Origin: Massilia sp. WG5
GTDB lineage: Bacteria > Pseudomonadota > Gammaproteobacteria > Burkholderiales > Burkholderiaceae_D
Reading direction: 5' to 3'
Assembly (NCBI RefSeq): GCF_001412595.2
Contig: NZ_CP012640.2
Coordinates: 2,480,001 to 2,544,000, forward strand
Length of the DNA stretch: 64,000 nucleotides
The notes beneath the pieces are model-generated. The model had not been told where the DNA came from and did no database searches. It worked only from the letters and a program-made list of their open reading frames with translations. Numbering within the stretch: position 1 is the first letter of the stretch; every line of letters starts with the position of its first letter. The position numbers and the translations under genes are program-made. Positions 1 through 8,430 of the stretch are shown piece by piece.

Positions 1-99
1 GACTTGTCCTAAATACGGCTTATATGTTCGGTGACTCACACAAGAAGCTGTGTCTGCCGACTAGGCTACCACCTTGGATCAAAAACGCAGGAAGCACTC

Positions 100-2349
100 A
101 TGAATCTGAATAGTCATATCCAGCCAGCAAGCTCGCCGCTCCAGCTCTGGGGCGGCCTCGAATGCACCGTCAACCGCGTACGCGACAACTACTTCTCCCA
201 GATGGACCGCAACGGCCATGCAGAACGCCTGCAGGACCTGGAACGTTTTGCCTCGCTAGGCATCCGCGCGATCCGCTATCCGGTGCTGTGGGAGCGCACG
301 GCTCCCGACGGCATCGACAGCGCCGACTGGTCGTGGCCGGATGAACGCCTGCCCGTGCTGCAGCAGCTGGGCGTCACGCCCATCGTCGGCCTGGTCCACC
401 ACGGCAGCGGCCCGCGCCATACCAGCCTGGTGTCCGAAGACTTCCCGGAAAAGCTGGCGGCGTATGCCGGCGCGGTCGCCCGGCGCTACCCCTGGGTCGA
501 GTACTACACCCCGGTCAACGAGATCTGCACCACCGCCCGCTTCTCCGGCCTGAACGGCGTCTGGTACCCGCACGGCAACAGCGAAGCGCTGTTCGTGCGC
601 GCCCTGATCGTCCAGTGCCGCGCGACCGTGCTGGCGATGCGCGAGATCCGCAAGGTCAACCCCGCTGCCAAGCTGGTGCAGACCGACGACCTGTCGCGCA
701 CCTACGGCACGCCGGAAATGGCCGAGATCACGAATTTCTTCAACGAGCGCCGCTGGCTCGGCTGGGATATGTTGTGCGGCAAGATCGACGAGCAGCACCC
801 GCTGTGGGATTACCTGCTCGAGTCGGAAGCGAGCGCCGAAGAGCTGCTCTGGTTCAAGGAGAACCCGTGCCCGCCCGACATCATGGGCGTCAACTATTAC
901 ATCACCAGCGAGCGCTGGCTCGACCATCGCCTGGATCGCTATCCGGAAAGCCATCGCACCCAGTACCGAGGGATCCCGCACGCCGACATGGAGTGCCCGC
1001 GCGTGCTGGCCACGCCGACCCCGGGCATCGGCCCGCTGCTGCAGGAAACCTGGGACCGCTACGGCCTGCCGATCGCGGTCACCGAAGCCCATATCGACGC
1101 CAACCGCGAAGACCAGCTGCGCTGGCTGGTCGAGATCTGGAACGCCGCCCGCAAGGTGCAGGAGAGCGGCGCCGACATCCGCGCCGTCACGGTCTGGGCC
1201 CTGCTCGGCTCCTTCGACTGGAACTGCCTGGTGACCGAATGCCGTGGCTATTACGAGCCGGGCCCCTACGACGTGCGCGGTCCGCAGCCGCGCCCGACCG
1301 CGGTGGCGCACCTGATGCGCGAACTGGCGACCGGCCGGCCGCTGTCGCATCCGGTGCTGCAGGGCCAGGGCTGGTGGCGCCGTCCGGGCCGCTTCTGGAC
1401 CAAGCCGGTCGCGACCCGCACCGCGGTGGCCGACATCAACGACCGCGGCGCCTTCCGCTCGACCTTCCCGCAGCCGATCCTGATTACCGGCGCCACCGGC
1501 ACCCTGGGCCGCGCCTTCGCCCGCATCTGCGAGCGGCGCAACCTGAGCTGCCACGTGCTGAGCCGCCAGGAGATGGACATCGCCGACCCGGCGTCGGTGG
1601 AAGCGGCGATCCTGCGTTATAAACCGTGGGCGATCATCAACGCCAGCGGCTACGTGCGGGTCGACGACGCCGAGCAGGAGCTCGAGCGCTGCATGCGCGA
1701 GAACGCCCACGGCCCGACCGTGCTGGCGCTGGCGGCGATCCGCCACGCGGTGCGCTTCCTGACCTTCTCCAGCGACCTGGTGTTCGACGGCGGCCTGGGC
1801 CGCGCCTACGTCGAGTCCGACCGGGTATCGCCGCTGAACGCCTACGGCCGCAGCAAGGCCGAGGCCGAGCGCCGCGTGCTGGATTCCGATCCGCAGGCCC
1901 TGGTGGTGCGCACCAGCGCCTTCTTCGGCCCCTGGGACCAGCACAACTTCGTGAGCCAGGCGCTGGCGGCGCTGAGCGAAGGCCGGCCGTTCGCAGCGGC
2001 CGGCGACATGACGGTGTCGCCGACCTATGTGCCGGACCTGGTGAATGCCTGCCTCGACCTGCTGATCGACAAGGAGTCCGGCATCTGGCACCTGAGCAAC
2101 GGCGAGGCCATGAGCTGGGCCGAGCTGGCCCGGCGCGCCGCGCTTGCTGCCGGCATCGACCCGGCCGGCATCGAGGAACGTCCGGCCGCCGAACTCGGCA
2201 TGGCGGCGCCGCGCCCGCTCCACAGCGCCCTGACCAGCGAACGCGGACTGATCCTGCCGTCCTTCGGCGATGCCCTGGCGCGCTACCTGCGCGAACGTGA
2301 AGTGGGCGAGCAGCGCAGCGGCGGCGGGGAGGCGCACTACGCCAGCTGA
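100..2349 (+). CDS. GH1-like glycosidase fused to RmlD-type sugar-nucleotide reductase
   Basis: The 749-residue protein joins two enzyme folds. Residues 1 to about 430 look like a family 1 glycoside hydrolase (TIM barrel). The acid/base Glu is in TPVNEI (E141, the usual NEP with P changed to I) and the nucleophile Glu is in AVTEAH (E329). From about residue 457 there is a dTDP-4-dehydrorhamnose reductase (RmlD)-like Rossmann domain with a GATGTLG nucleotide loop and a YGRSK catalytic pair (Y582, K586). The ATG at 100 was chosen over an in-frame ATG at 31 because AGGAAG lies just upstream and the fold begins after it. It has its own strong terminator. Substrate is unknown; both catalytic glutamates are present, so hydrolase activity is possible. 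The link to the nearby LPS genes is inference. Confidence 0.85.
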   Translation: MNLNSHIQPASSPLQLWGGLECTVNRVRDNYFSQMDRNGHAERLQDLERFASLGIRAIRYPVLWERTAPDGIDSADWSWPDERLPVLQQLGVTPIVGLVHHGSGPRHTSLVSEDFPEKLAAYAGAVARRYPWVEYYTPVNEICTTARFSGLNGVWYPHGNSEALFVRALIVQCRATVLAMREIRKVNPAAKLVQTDDLSRTYGTPEMAEITNFFNERRWLGWDMLCGKIDEQHPLWDYLLESEASAEELLWFKENPCPPDIMGVNYYITSERWLDHRLDRYPESHRTQYRGIPHADMECPRVLATPTPGIGPLLQETWDRYGLPIAVTEAHIDANREDQLRWLVEIWNAARKVQESGADIRAVTVWALLGSFDWNCLVTECRGYYEPGPYDVRGPQPRPTAVAHLMRELATGRPLSHPVLQGQGWWRRPGRFWTKPVATRTAVADINDRGAFRSTFPQPILITGATGTLGRAFARICERRNLSCHVLSRQEMDIADPASVEAAILRYKPWAIINASGYVRVDDAEQELERCMRENAHGPTVLALAAIRHAVRFLTFSSDLVFDGGLGRAYVESDRVSPLNAYGRSKAEAERRVLDSDPQALVVRTSAFFGPWDQHNFVSQALAALSEGRPFAAAGDMTVSPTYVPDLVNACLDLLIDKESGIWHLSNGEAMSWAELARRAALAAGIDPAGIEERPAAELGMAAPRPLHSALTSERGLILPSFGDALARYLREREVGEQRSGGGEAHYAS

Positions 2350-2376
2350 TCCGGCAGCTTTGTTTCAGCGAAATCG

Positions 2377-2412
2377 CAACAGCCGCGCCCTGAAAAGCGC
2401 GGCTGTTGTCTT
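2377..2412 (+). terminator. Rho-independent terminator after the GH1-RmlD gene
   Basis: A perfect 12-bp stem (CAACAGCCGCGC / GCGCGGCTGTTG) with an 8-nt loop is followed by the T-rich TCTTTC. It starts 27 nt after the stop codon at 2349. Confidence 0.85.
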
Positions 2413-2504
2413 TCTACCCTTAATCAATAGCATTTTATTTACCGTCTACACTTCTTTAGTTACACTGCGTTACACGATGTTACTCTGTGCAACTTGGTGT
2501 ACTC

Positions 2505-3449
2505 ATGAAGCTCTATCAAGATGAATTTGGCTGGGCCGAACGGCTCGTCGCCACCGCCGCTCCTTCAGTGACCCTGGACTCCGCGGTACCCTCCCACCTG
2601 TCGCGCCTGCCGTTGCTGCGCGAGCGGATCAAGATCCGCCTGCGCGCCCTGCTTCATCCGCAGCAGACGCCGGCCTGGCTGCGCCTGCTGAATTCGCATC
2701 CGGCCTTTTCGGAATACGTGCGCAACTGTCCACGCTTCCTGTACAAGGTCTACCGCCCCTACATCAGCAATGCCCTGCGCCCCGAGGACAGGCTGGCGGC
2801 GATCCAGGCCCACTACGAGTTCATGTTCCGCCGTGGCCTCGGCCAGACGGTGGCGCGCGCCAGCCTGGGGCCGGTGGTGCTGGCGGCCAGCGAGGGCAAG
2901 AGCGGCCTGCCCTACGAGATCCAGCTGCGGACGGTGAACATGTTCGACCGCGAGGGCGAACTGGTGCTGCAGCTGGACCAGGACGGCAAGACGATCTACA
3001 CGATCGCCTTCACGGTGGCGCCGCGCGACGGCCGCCCCGCCCTCAGCATCGGCTGCGTCCAGGGCGGCAAGCTGGATGATGCGCGCGAGGCGATCCGCCT
3101 GGCCACCCGCGACCTGCACGGCATCCGCCCGAAGCAGCTGATGGTGAGCCTGGTGCGCCAGCTCGGCCACGAATACGGCTGCGAGCGCCTGCACCTGGTG
3201 TCGAACCGCAACCGCGTGATCTACAAGGCGATCCGCCACGGACGCGTGCTGGCCGACTACGACCTGCTGTGGGAAGAGCTGGGTGCGACGAAGAACGCCA
3301 GCGGCGACTACGAGCTCGACTGCGCCCCGGTCGCGGCGCCGGACCTGGAGGCGATTCCGTCGAAGAAGCGTTCGGAAGCGAAGAAGCGGTATGAATTGAT
3401 GTGCCGCCTGGCCGGCGGGGTGTGCGAGAGCTTGCGGGCCCGCGGCTGA
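2505..3449 (+). CDS. VirK/YbjX family (DUF535) protein
   Basis: This 314-residue protein matches the VirK/YbjX (DUF535) family in length and pattern. Features seen are HPAFSEYVRNCPRFLYKVYRPY near residues 64-90, the central GEGxLxLxL-type strand region (EGELVLQLDQDGKTIYTIAF) and a C-terminal KKR-rich end. In enterobacteria the family is linked to virulence, outer-membrane lipid changes and antimicrobial-peptide resistance; the biochemical function is not settled. ATG 2505 (MKLYQDEF) is preferred over ATG 2487, since conservation starts there. It converges on waaF, separated by a large inverted repeat. Its placement beside LPS genes fits an envelope role, which is inference. Confidence 0.82.
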   Translation: MKLYQDEFGWAERLVATAAPSVTLDSAVPSHLSRLPLLRERIKIRLRALLHPQQTPAWLRLLNSHPAFSEYVRNCPRFLYKVYRPYISNALRPEDRLAAIQAHYEFMFRRGLGQTVARASLGPVVLAASEGKSGLPYEIQLRTVNMFDREGELVLQLDQDGKTIYTIAFTVAPRDGRPALSIGCVQGGKLDDAREAIRLATRDLHGIRPKQLMVSLVRQLGHEYGCERLHLVSNRNRVIYKAIRHGRVLADYDLLWEELGATKNASGDYELDCAPVAAPDLEAIPSKKRSEAKKRYELMCRLAGGVCESLRARG

Positions 3450-3457
3450 TCAACATC

Positions 3458-3531
3458 AAACCGGGGTCAGACTCCCGATTTTGGCAATAACTCGGTGGAC
3501 ATTGCCAAAAATCGGAGTCTGACCCCGGTTT
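3458..3531. repeat. Large imperfect inverted repeat (REP/BIME-like) between convergent genes
   Basis: Two 31-nt arms (3458-3488 and 3501-3531) are near-perfect reverse complements around a 12-nt loop. The outer part is AAACCGGGGTCAGACTCC and the inner part CCAAAAATCG or its variant. It fills the gap between the stop codons of the DUF535 gene and waaF. It could work as a two-way terminator. The GGGGTCAGACTCC core resembles interspersed palindromes seen in beta-proteobacteria, often tied to REP-associated transposases; that link is from memory, not shown here. Confidence 0.7.
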
Positions 3532-3539
3532 GTTTTTGC

Positions 3540-4577
3540 TTAAGCCCGCGCCAGGATCGGCCCCAGCTCGCTCCACACCCGATCTACGCTCATCTTGTTC
3601 ATGCAGTCGTGATGCCCCAGCGGGCATTCGCGCTGACGGCAGGGCGAGCATTCCAGGCGCAGCGAGACCGTGCGCGCCACTTCCGACAGCGGCGGCGCGT
3701 AGTTCGGGTCGGTCGAGCCGTACAGCGCCACCACCGGGCGGTTCAGGGCCGAGGCGATGTGCAGCAGGCCGGAGTCGTTCGAGACCACCGCGCGCGCCTG
3801 CGCCAGCAGGGCGATGGCGTCGTCGAGCGACGTCTGGCCGGCCAGGTTGCGGATCGTGCCGGCCGCCGCGCCTGCCTGGGCCTGGACCTGTTCGCAGGTT
3901 TCCAGGTCGTTCGGCGATCCCATCAGCGCAATCTGCACGTCCGGCATGAGCCCGGCCACGCGTTCGGCGAGCTGCCCGTAGTGGGCCGGCGGCCAGCGCT
4001 TGGCGATGCCGAACTCGGCGCCCGGGGCGAAGGCCACCAGCGGACGGTCCAGCGCGATGCCGAGGCGCCGGGCCACGGCTTCGGTTTCTTCGCCGGCCAC
4101 GACCAGCGAAGGCCGCGCCAGTTGCCCGGGCAGCGGCAGCTCGGGCTCGCGCGCCAGCGCCGCGTAGAACGGCACCATCGAGCGCGGCGGGGTCTCGTCG
4201 TGGTGCATCACGTTGACCATCCCGTAGCGCATCTCGCCCTTGTAGCCGACCCGGCGCGGAATCCGCGCCAGCCACGGGATCAGCGCGTATTTCAGGGTGT
4301 TCGGCAGCACGTAGGCATCGCTGTAGCCGCGCTGGCGCAGCTGGCTGGCGGTCTTCAGGCGCTCGCCCAGTTGCAGGGCGCGGTGGCGGAACGGCGTCAC
4401 CATGATGTGGTCCGCTTCCTGGATGCGCTTCCAGACCGGCACCACCTGCGGCGGGGCCAGCACGTCGATGGCGCGCTCCGGGTGGGCCTGCTTGAGCAGG
4501 CGCAGCAGGGGCTGGGCCATCACGGCGTCGCCGATCCAGTTCGGCGAAATGACGAGGGTACGCGCCTGGCCGCTCAT
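3540..4577 (-). CDS. waaF: Lipopolysaccharide heptosyltransferase II
   Basis: The 345-residue GT9 enzyme transfers the second L-glycero-D-manno-heptose to the LPS inner core at the cytoplasmic face. Features are the N-terminal LVISPNWIGDAVMAQPLLRLLK (WaaF hallmark WIGDxVM), the mid-region GAEFGIAKRWP (sugar-nucleotide site) and SNDSGLLHIASALNRPVVALYG near the C-terminus. CSPCRQRECPLGHHDCM near the end is the usual cysteine-rich WaaF tail. Its start overlaps the msbA stop by 4 nt, so the two are translationally coupled, with the O-antigen-ligase-like gene further upstream. Confidence 0.93.
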   Translation of the reverse strand: MSGQARTLVISPNWIGDAVMAQPLLRLLKQAHPERAIDVLAPPQVVPVWKRIQEADHIMVTPFRHRALQLGERLKTASQLRQRGYSDAYVLPNTLKYALIPWLARIPRRVGYKGEMRYGMVNVMHHDETPPRSMVPFYAALAREPELPLPGQLARPSLVVAGEETEAVARRLGIALDRPLVAFAPGAEFGIAKRWPPAHYGQLAERVAGLMPDVQIALMGSPNDLETCEQVQAQAGAAAGTIRNLAGQTSLDDAIALLAQARAVVSNDSGLLHIASALNRPVVALYGSTDPNYAPPLSEVARTVSLRLECSPCRQRECPLGHHDCMNKMSVDRVWSELGPILARA

Positions 4578-6319
4578 AGCGCTTCCACCGGGGTCGTGAA
4601 CTGCAGGCGGTACAGGTTGGCATACGTGCCGCCCTTCGCCAGCAGTTCTTCATGCGTGCCCTTCTCGACGATGCGGCCGCGCTCCATCACGACGATCAGG
4701 TCGGCGCGCTCGATGGTCGACAGGCGGTGCGCGACCACGAAGGTGGTGCGGCCGGCCATCAGGGTCTCGAGCGCGGCCTGCACGGCGCGCTCCGATTCGT
4801 TGTCCAGCGCCGACGTTGCTTCGTCGAGGATCAGGATCGGCGCGTCCTTGTAGATGGCGCGCGCGATCGCCACGCGCTGGCGCTGCCCGCCCGACAGGCG
4901 CAAACCGTTCTCGCCGATATTCGTCTCGACGCCTTCCGGCAGGCGCGCCACCACGTCGTCCAGGTGGGCGGCCTTGATTGCCGCGGCCAGGCGCGCATAG
5001 TCGACTTCCTCGACGCCGTAGGCGATGTTGGCCTTCAGCGTGTCGTCGAACAGCACCACGTTCTGGCTCACCAGCGCCATCTGGGCGCGCAGGCTGGGCA
5101 GCATGATGTCCTGGTAAGGCACGCCGTCCAGCAGGATGCGGCCGCCTTCCGGCTCGTAGAAGCGGGTGACCAGGTTGACGAAGGTCGACTTGCCGCCGCC
5201 CGACATGCCGACCAGGGCCACGGTCTGGCCCGGCTTCACGTCGAGCGAGACGCCGTCCAGCGCCGGCGCGTGCGCGTTCGGGTAGCGGAAGACCACGTTC
5301 TCGAAGCGCACCTGGCCCTGGGCGCGGCCCAGCACCCGGGTGCCCGGATCGTGCTCGACCGGCGCGTCGATCATCTCGAACACGGTCTCGGCGGCGGCGA
5401 TCCCGCGCTGCATCGGGCCGTTCACTTCGGCCAGCGCCTTCAGCGGCGTCAGCAGCATCAGCATCAGGGTCACGAACTGGGTGAATTCGCCGACCGTCAT
5501 GTCGGCCTGGATCGCCAGCACCACCACCAGCGACAGCGCCAGCGAGGTGGCGATCTGGGTCACCGGGGTGGTGGCGGCGAAGGCCACCGTCATGCGCTGC
5601 GAGAAGCCGCGCAGGGCCTCGCTGCGCAGGAAGAAGCGGTGGTTTTCGTAGCGCTCGCCGGCGAACACGCGGATCACCTGGTGGCCGCGCGCGGCTTCCT
5701 CGACCACCTGCGTCATCTCGGCGGTGACGCGCTGGTTCTCGCGGTTCAGGTGCCGCAGGCGCTTGCTGGTGGTGCGCACGATCACGGCGGTCAGCGGCAC
5801 CACCACGATCGCGACCAGGGTCAGCTTCCAGTTCAGCCACAGCAGCGAACCGACCAGGCCGATCACCACCAGGGCGTCGCGCACGAAGGAGATGAACACC
5901 GACTGGATCATGTCCACGACCTGGCGCACGTCGCCGACCACGGTGTTGATCACCTTGCCGGTCGACTCTTCCTGGAAGCGCGCCACCGGCAGGCGCAGCA
6001 GGCGTTCGAAGGCCTGGGCGCGCAGGTCGTTCAGGACCCGGCTCAGGACCCAGTTGTTGTAGTAGGCGGTGGCGAAGGTGCCGATGCCGCGCAGGACGAA
6101 GATCGACACCAGCACGCCCGGGATCCACCACAGGGAGAACGGGACCTTCTGCCTGAAGCCCAGGTCCATCAGCAGTTGCAGCGCCTTGCCCAGCAGCGGC
6201 TGGGTGGCGGCCGTCAGCGCCATCGCCAGCAGCGACAGGAAGGCCCGCCCGCGATAGGGTTTGACGATCGCCCAGAGGCGCTTGATGATGATACGGTTAT
6301 CCAATTTTATCTTTCGCAT
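4574..6319 (-). CDS. msbA: Lipid A export ATP-binding/permease protein MsbA
   Basis: The 581-residue half-transporter is a type IV ABC exporter that flips lipid A-core across the inner membrane. Residues 1 to about 320 hold the six-helix ABC transmembrane domain. The nucleotide-binding domain shows Walker A GMSGGGKST, signature LSGGQRQRVAIARA, Walker B ILILDEATSALD and the switch His in VAHRLST. It lies between the O-antigen-ligase-like gene (its start overlaps that gene's 3' end by 23 nt) and waaF (4-nt overlap), so all three look like one LPS transcript. Close relatives include many MsbA/lipid exporters; the waaF context supports this call. Confidence 0.93.
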   Translation of the reverse strand: MRKIKLDNRIIIKRLWAIVKPYRGRAFLSLLAMALTAATQPLLGKALQLLMDLGFRQKVPFSLWWIPGVLVSIFVLRGIGTFATAYYNNWVLSRVLNDLRAQAFERLLRLPVARFQEESTGKVINTVVGDVRQVVDMIQSVFISFVRDALVVIGLVGSLLWLNWKLTLVAIVVVPLTAVIVRTTSKRLRHLNRENQRVTAEMTQVVEEAARGHQVIRVFAGERYENHRFFLRSEALRGFSQRMTVAFAATTPVTQIATSLALSLVVVLAIQADMTVGEFTQFVTLMLMLLTPLKALAEVNGPMQRGIAAAETVFEMIDAPVEHDPGTRVLGRAQGQVRFENVVFRYPNAHAPALDGVSLDVKPGQTVALVGMSGGGKSTFVNLVTRFYEPEGGRILLDGVPYQDIMLPSLRAQMALVSQNVVLFDDTLKANIAYGVEEVDYARLAAAIKAAHLDDVVARLPEGVETNIGENGLRLSGGQRQRVAIARAIYKDAPILILDEATSALDNESERAVQAALETLMAGRTTFVVAHRLSTIERADLIVVMERGRIVEKGTHEELLAKGGTYANLYRLQFTTPVEAL

Positions 6320-7538
6320 TCAGGCAGAAGCCCATGAGCATGAACACCATGAGCGCGTAAAAAAGGCTGCCTTTCATAGACCAGAAGATCACCTCGGTCA
6401 GGCCGAAGCTCACATAGCTGGTGACCACCAATACGCCGGCCAGCGCAGGCGCGAACTGCGGCCCGCCCGCCCCGGCGCGCAATTCGCGCGCGAAGAACAG
6501 CAGCGGCGTCGCCAGGATCGCCGCCCACAGCGCAAATCCCACCACGCCGCCCGTCGCCAGGGACTGCAATGCATCATTATGCAGGTGCGGCAGCGGCAAT
6601 ACCACCGGGTCGAGCCTGCCTTCACGCGCAAATTCGGCCAGGCGCGCGCGGCAGGCCTGGAAATCCCGTCCCAGCAGCGGGTGCTCGGCGATCAGCATGG
6701 AAGCGCCCTTCCACAGCTCGAGCCGGGTGCCGACCCGGGTGTTGACGTTGCCGCCGTCGACCCAGGTGCGCACGTCGCCGACGCCTTCGTCGAAACGCGC
6801 CTGCATGCCGGTGGCCGGTACGAACCAGGCGACCAGCACCACCGCCGCGCCCGCCGCCAGCAGGGCCCGCACGCGGCGACCGCCCAGCGCGCGCGCATGG
6901 CGCAGGAACAGCAGCGCCGCCACGCCCAGGGCCACCCAGCCGCCGCGGCTGCCGGTCAGCAGCGAAGCGCCGAGGCCGGCCAAGGCCCCGATTCCGGCCA
7001 GGCCGGCCTGGCGCGCATCGTCCTTCATGTCGATCGCGGCCGTCACCGCCAGCAGCGCCAGCAGCAGGGCCAGGTCGCCGTAGGTGATCGCATTGATCAG
7101 GCCGCCCGGACGGTCGATGCCTTCCACCAGCCGCTGCCAGGCCACGAAGGGCAAGGCCGCCAGCGCGCCGCCGATCACGCCCCACCACAGCATGCGCCGC
7201 GACGGGCGCACGGCCAGCACCGCGGCCAGGCTACTTACCGCAAAGAACATGCGCGCCGGCTTTTCCACCGTGTTCATATTCGCTCCGCGCAGCAGGGCGC
7301 AGCCCAGCACGAACAGGAAATGCAGCAGAAAGGCTAGCACGACCCAGCGTACCTGCGGCCAGTGGCGCACCAGCGCGTCACGGCACCGCTTGAACGAGAT
7401 CAAAGCCGTGACCAGGAACAGGAAGCTGCCAAGACTGACGCCGAACAGGGTGACGAGGCTTAGAAAAGGAAACAGGAAGGCCAGGAATCCGGTCCAGAGT
7501 GGTCCCGGATCCCTCGTATTCGTCAGATTACTGTTCAT
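6297..7538 (-). CDS. O-antigen ligase/polymerase family membrane protein
   Basis: The 413-residue protein has about ten hydrophobic helices and a large periplasmic loop (about residues 210-330) containing LTGSRGGWVAL and HNDALQSLATGGVVGFALW. This is the Wzy_C/O-antigen ligase arrangement, including the ligase-type H-N loop (LPHLHNDAL). It probably joins O-polysaccharide to lipid A-core in the periplasm (WaaL role), but Wzy polymerases look alike, so no symbol is given. The ATG at 7538 was chosen because the upstream in-frame stretch (to 7631) overlaps the divergent glycosyltransferase and lacks membrane character. It is first in the msbA-waaF operon. Confidence 0.82.
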   Translation of the reverse strand: MNSNLTNTRDPGPLWTGFLAFLFPFLSLVTLFGVSLGSFLFLVTALISFKRCRDALVRHWPQVRWVVLAFLLHFLFVLGCALLRGANMNTVEKPARMFFAVSSLAAVLAVRPSRRMLWWGVIGGALAALPFVAWQRLVEGIDRPGGLINAITYGDLALLLALLAVTAAIDMKDDARQAGLAGIGALAGLGASLLTGSRGGWVALGVAALLFLRHARALGGRRVRALLAAGAAVVLVAWFVPATGMQARFDEGVGDVRTWVDGGNVNTRVGTRLELWKGASMLIAEHPLLGRDFQACRARLAEFAREGRLDPVVLPLPHLHNDALQSLATGGVVGFALWAAILATPLLFFARELRAGAGGPQFAPALAGVLVVTSYVSFGLTEVIFWSMKGSLFYALMVFMLMGFCLNAKDKIG

Positions 7539-7593
7539 TGATGTTCTTGTGGGATACTCTTGCCCCTGAATACAGCAGTGTACATCGGACCCT

Positions 7594-8430
7594 ATGCGGC
7601 ATGCACAGACAATCTCGGTCGTGATCACCACCTACAACCGGCCGGATGCGCTGGAGGCGGTGGTGCGGGCATGTTTCATGCAGAACGACAAGAATTTTGA
7701 AATCATTATCGCTGATGATGGCTCGACTGCCAACACGCGTGACTGCGTGGAAAGGCTTGCCGAGGGGGCGCCGGTGCCCCTGCGCCATGTCTGGCAGCCC
7801 GACCAGGGCTTCCGCGCGGCAATGGCGCGCAACCGCGGCACCCTGGCCGCGCACGGCGAATACATCATCTTCCTGGACGGCGACAGCATCCCGCAGCGCG
7901 ACTTCATCGCCCGCCACCGGGCGCTGTCCGAGCCGGGCTGCCTGGTGTCGGGCAGCCGTATCCTGATGAGCGAGCGCCTGACGCGCCGCGTCCTTGAACA
8001 AGGCATCGCGATTCCCGCCACCGGCGTCGCCACGCGCATGGCCTGGCGCCTGCGCGGCGACCTCAACAAGACGCTGCAACTGGGACTGCGCTGGCCCGAC
8101 CTGGGACGCGTGCGCAACAGTTTCAGCTGGCGGCGCATCAAGAGCTGCAACCTGGCCGTCTGGCGCAACGACCTGGAGCGCGTGAACGGCTTCGACGAGA
8201 GCTTTACGGGATGGGGCCACGAGGACTCGGACCTGGTCGTGCGCCTGTTTCACGCCGGGGTGAAGCGCAAGGACGGGGCCTTCGCCACCGAGGTGTTCCA
8301 CCTGTGGCACCGGGAGGCGCAGCGGGACCAGGAGTCCAGCAACCGGAAGGTGGTGCTGGAGCGGGCGGAAGCGAAGGTGACGCAGGCCACGATCGGCCTG
8401 CGCGAACACGCTCACGAATACGGCGTATAG
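7594..8430 (+). CDS. Family 2 glycosyltransferase (LPS-type, galactosyltransferase-like C-terminus)
   Basis: The 278-residue GT-A enzyme starts SVVITTYNRPDALEAVV, has the nucleotide/metal motif FLDGDSIP (about residues 91-98) and ends its fold with FTGWGHEDSDLVVRLFHAGV. That last motif is the W-G-x-E-D block of the galactosyltransferase (Glyco_transf_7C) type. No membrane segment is visible, so it should work in the cytoplasm. It is divergent from the O-antigen-ligase-like gene with 55 nt between starts. Its last 19 nt overlap the 3' end of the S8 peptidase gene on the other strand. A role in LPS core or O-chain synthesis is inferred from position. Confidence 0.85.
   Translation: MRHAQTISVVITTYNRPDALEAVVRACFMQNDKNFEIIIADDGSTANTRDCVERLAEGAPVPLRHVWQPDQGFRAAMARNRGTLAAHGEYIIFLDGDSIPQRDFIARHRALSEPGCLVSGSRILMSERLTRRVLEQGIAIPATGVATRMAWRLRGDLNKTLQLGLRWPDLGRVRNSFSWRRIKSCNLAVWRNDLERVNGFDESFTGWGHEDSDLVVRLFHAGVKRKDGAFATEVFHLWHREAQRDQESSNRKVVLERAEAKVTQATIGLREHAHEYGV

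Noticed and set aside
256..2337. A 693-codon frame on the minus strand opposite the GH1-RmlD gene
   Set aside because: No motif; the sense gene has catalytic residues of two families and a terminator.
4652..6337. A 561-codon plus-strand frame opposite msbA
   Set aside because: Gln/His-rich antisense reading of msbA; no start signal or domain.
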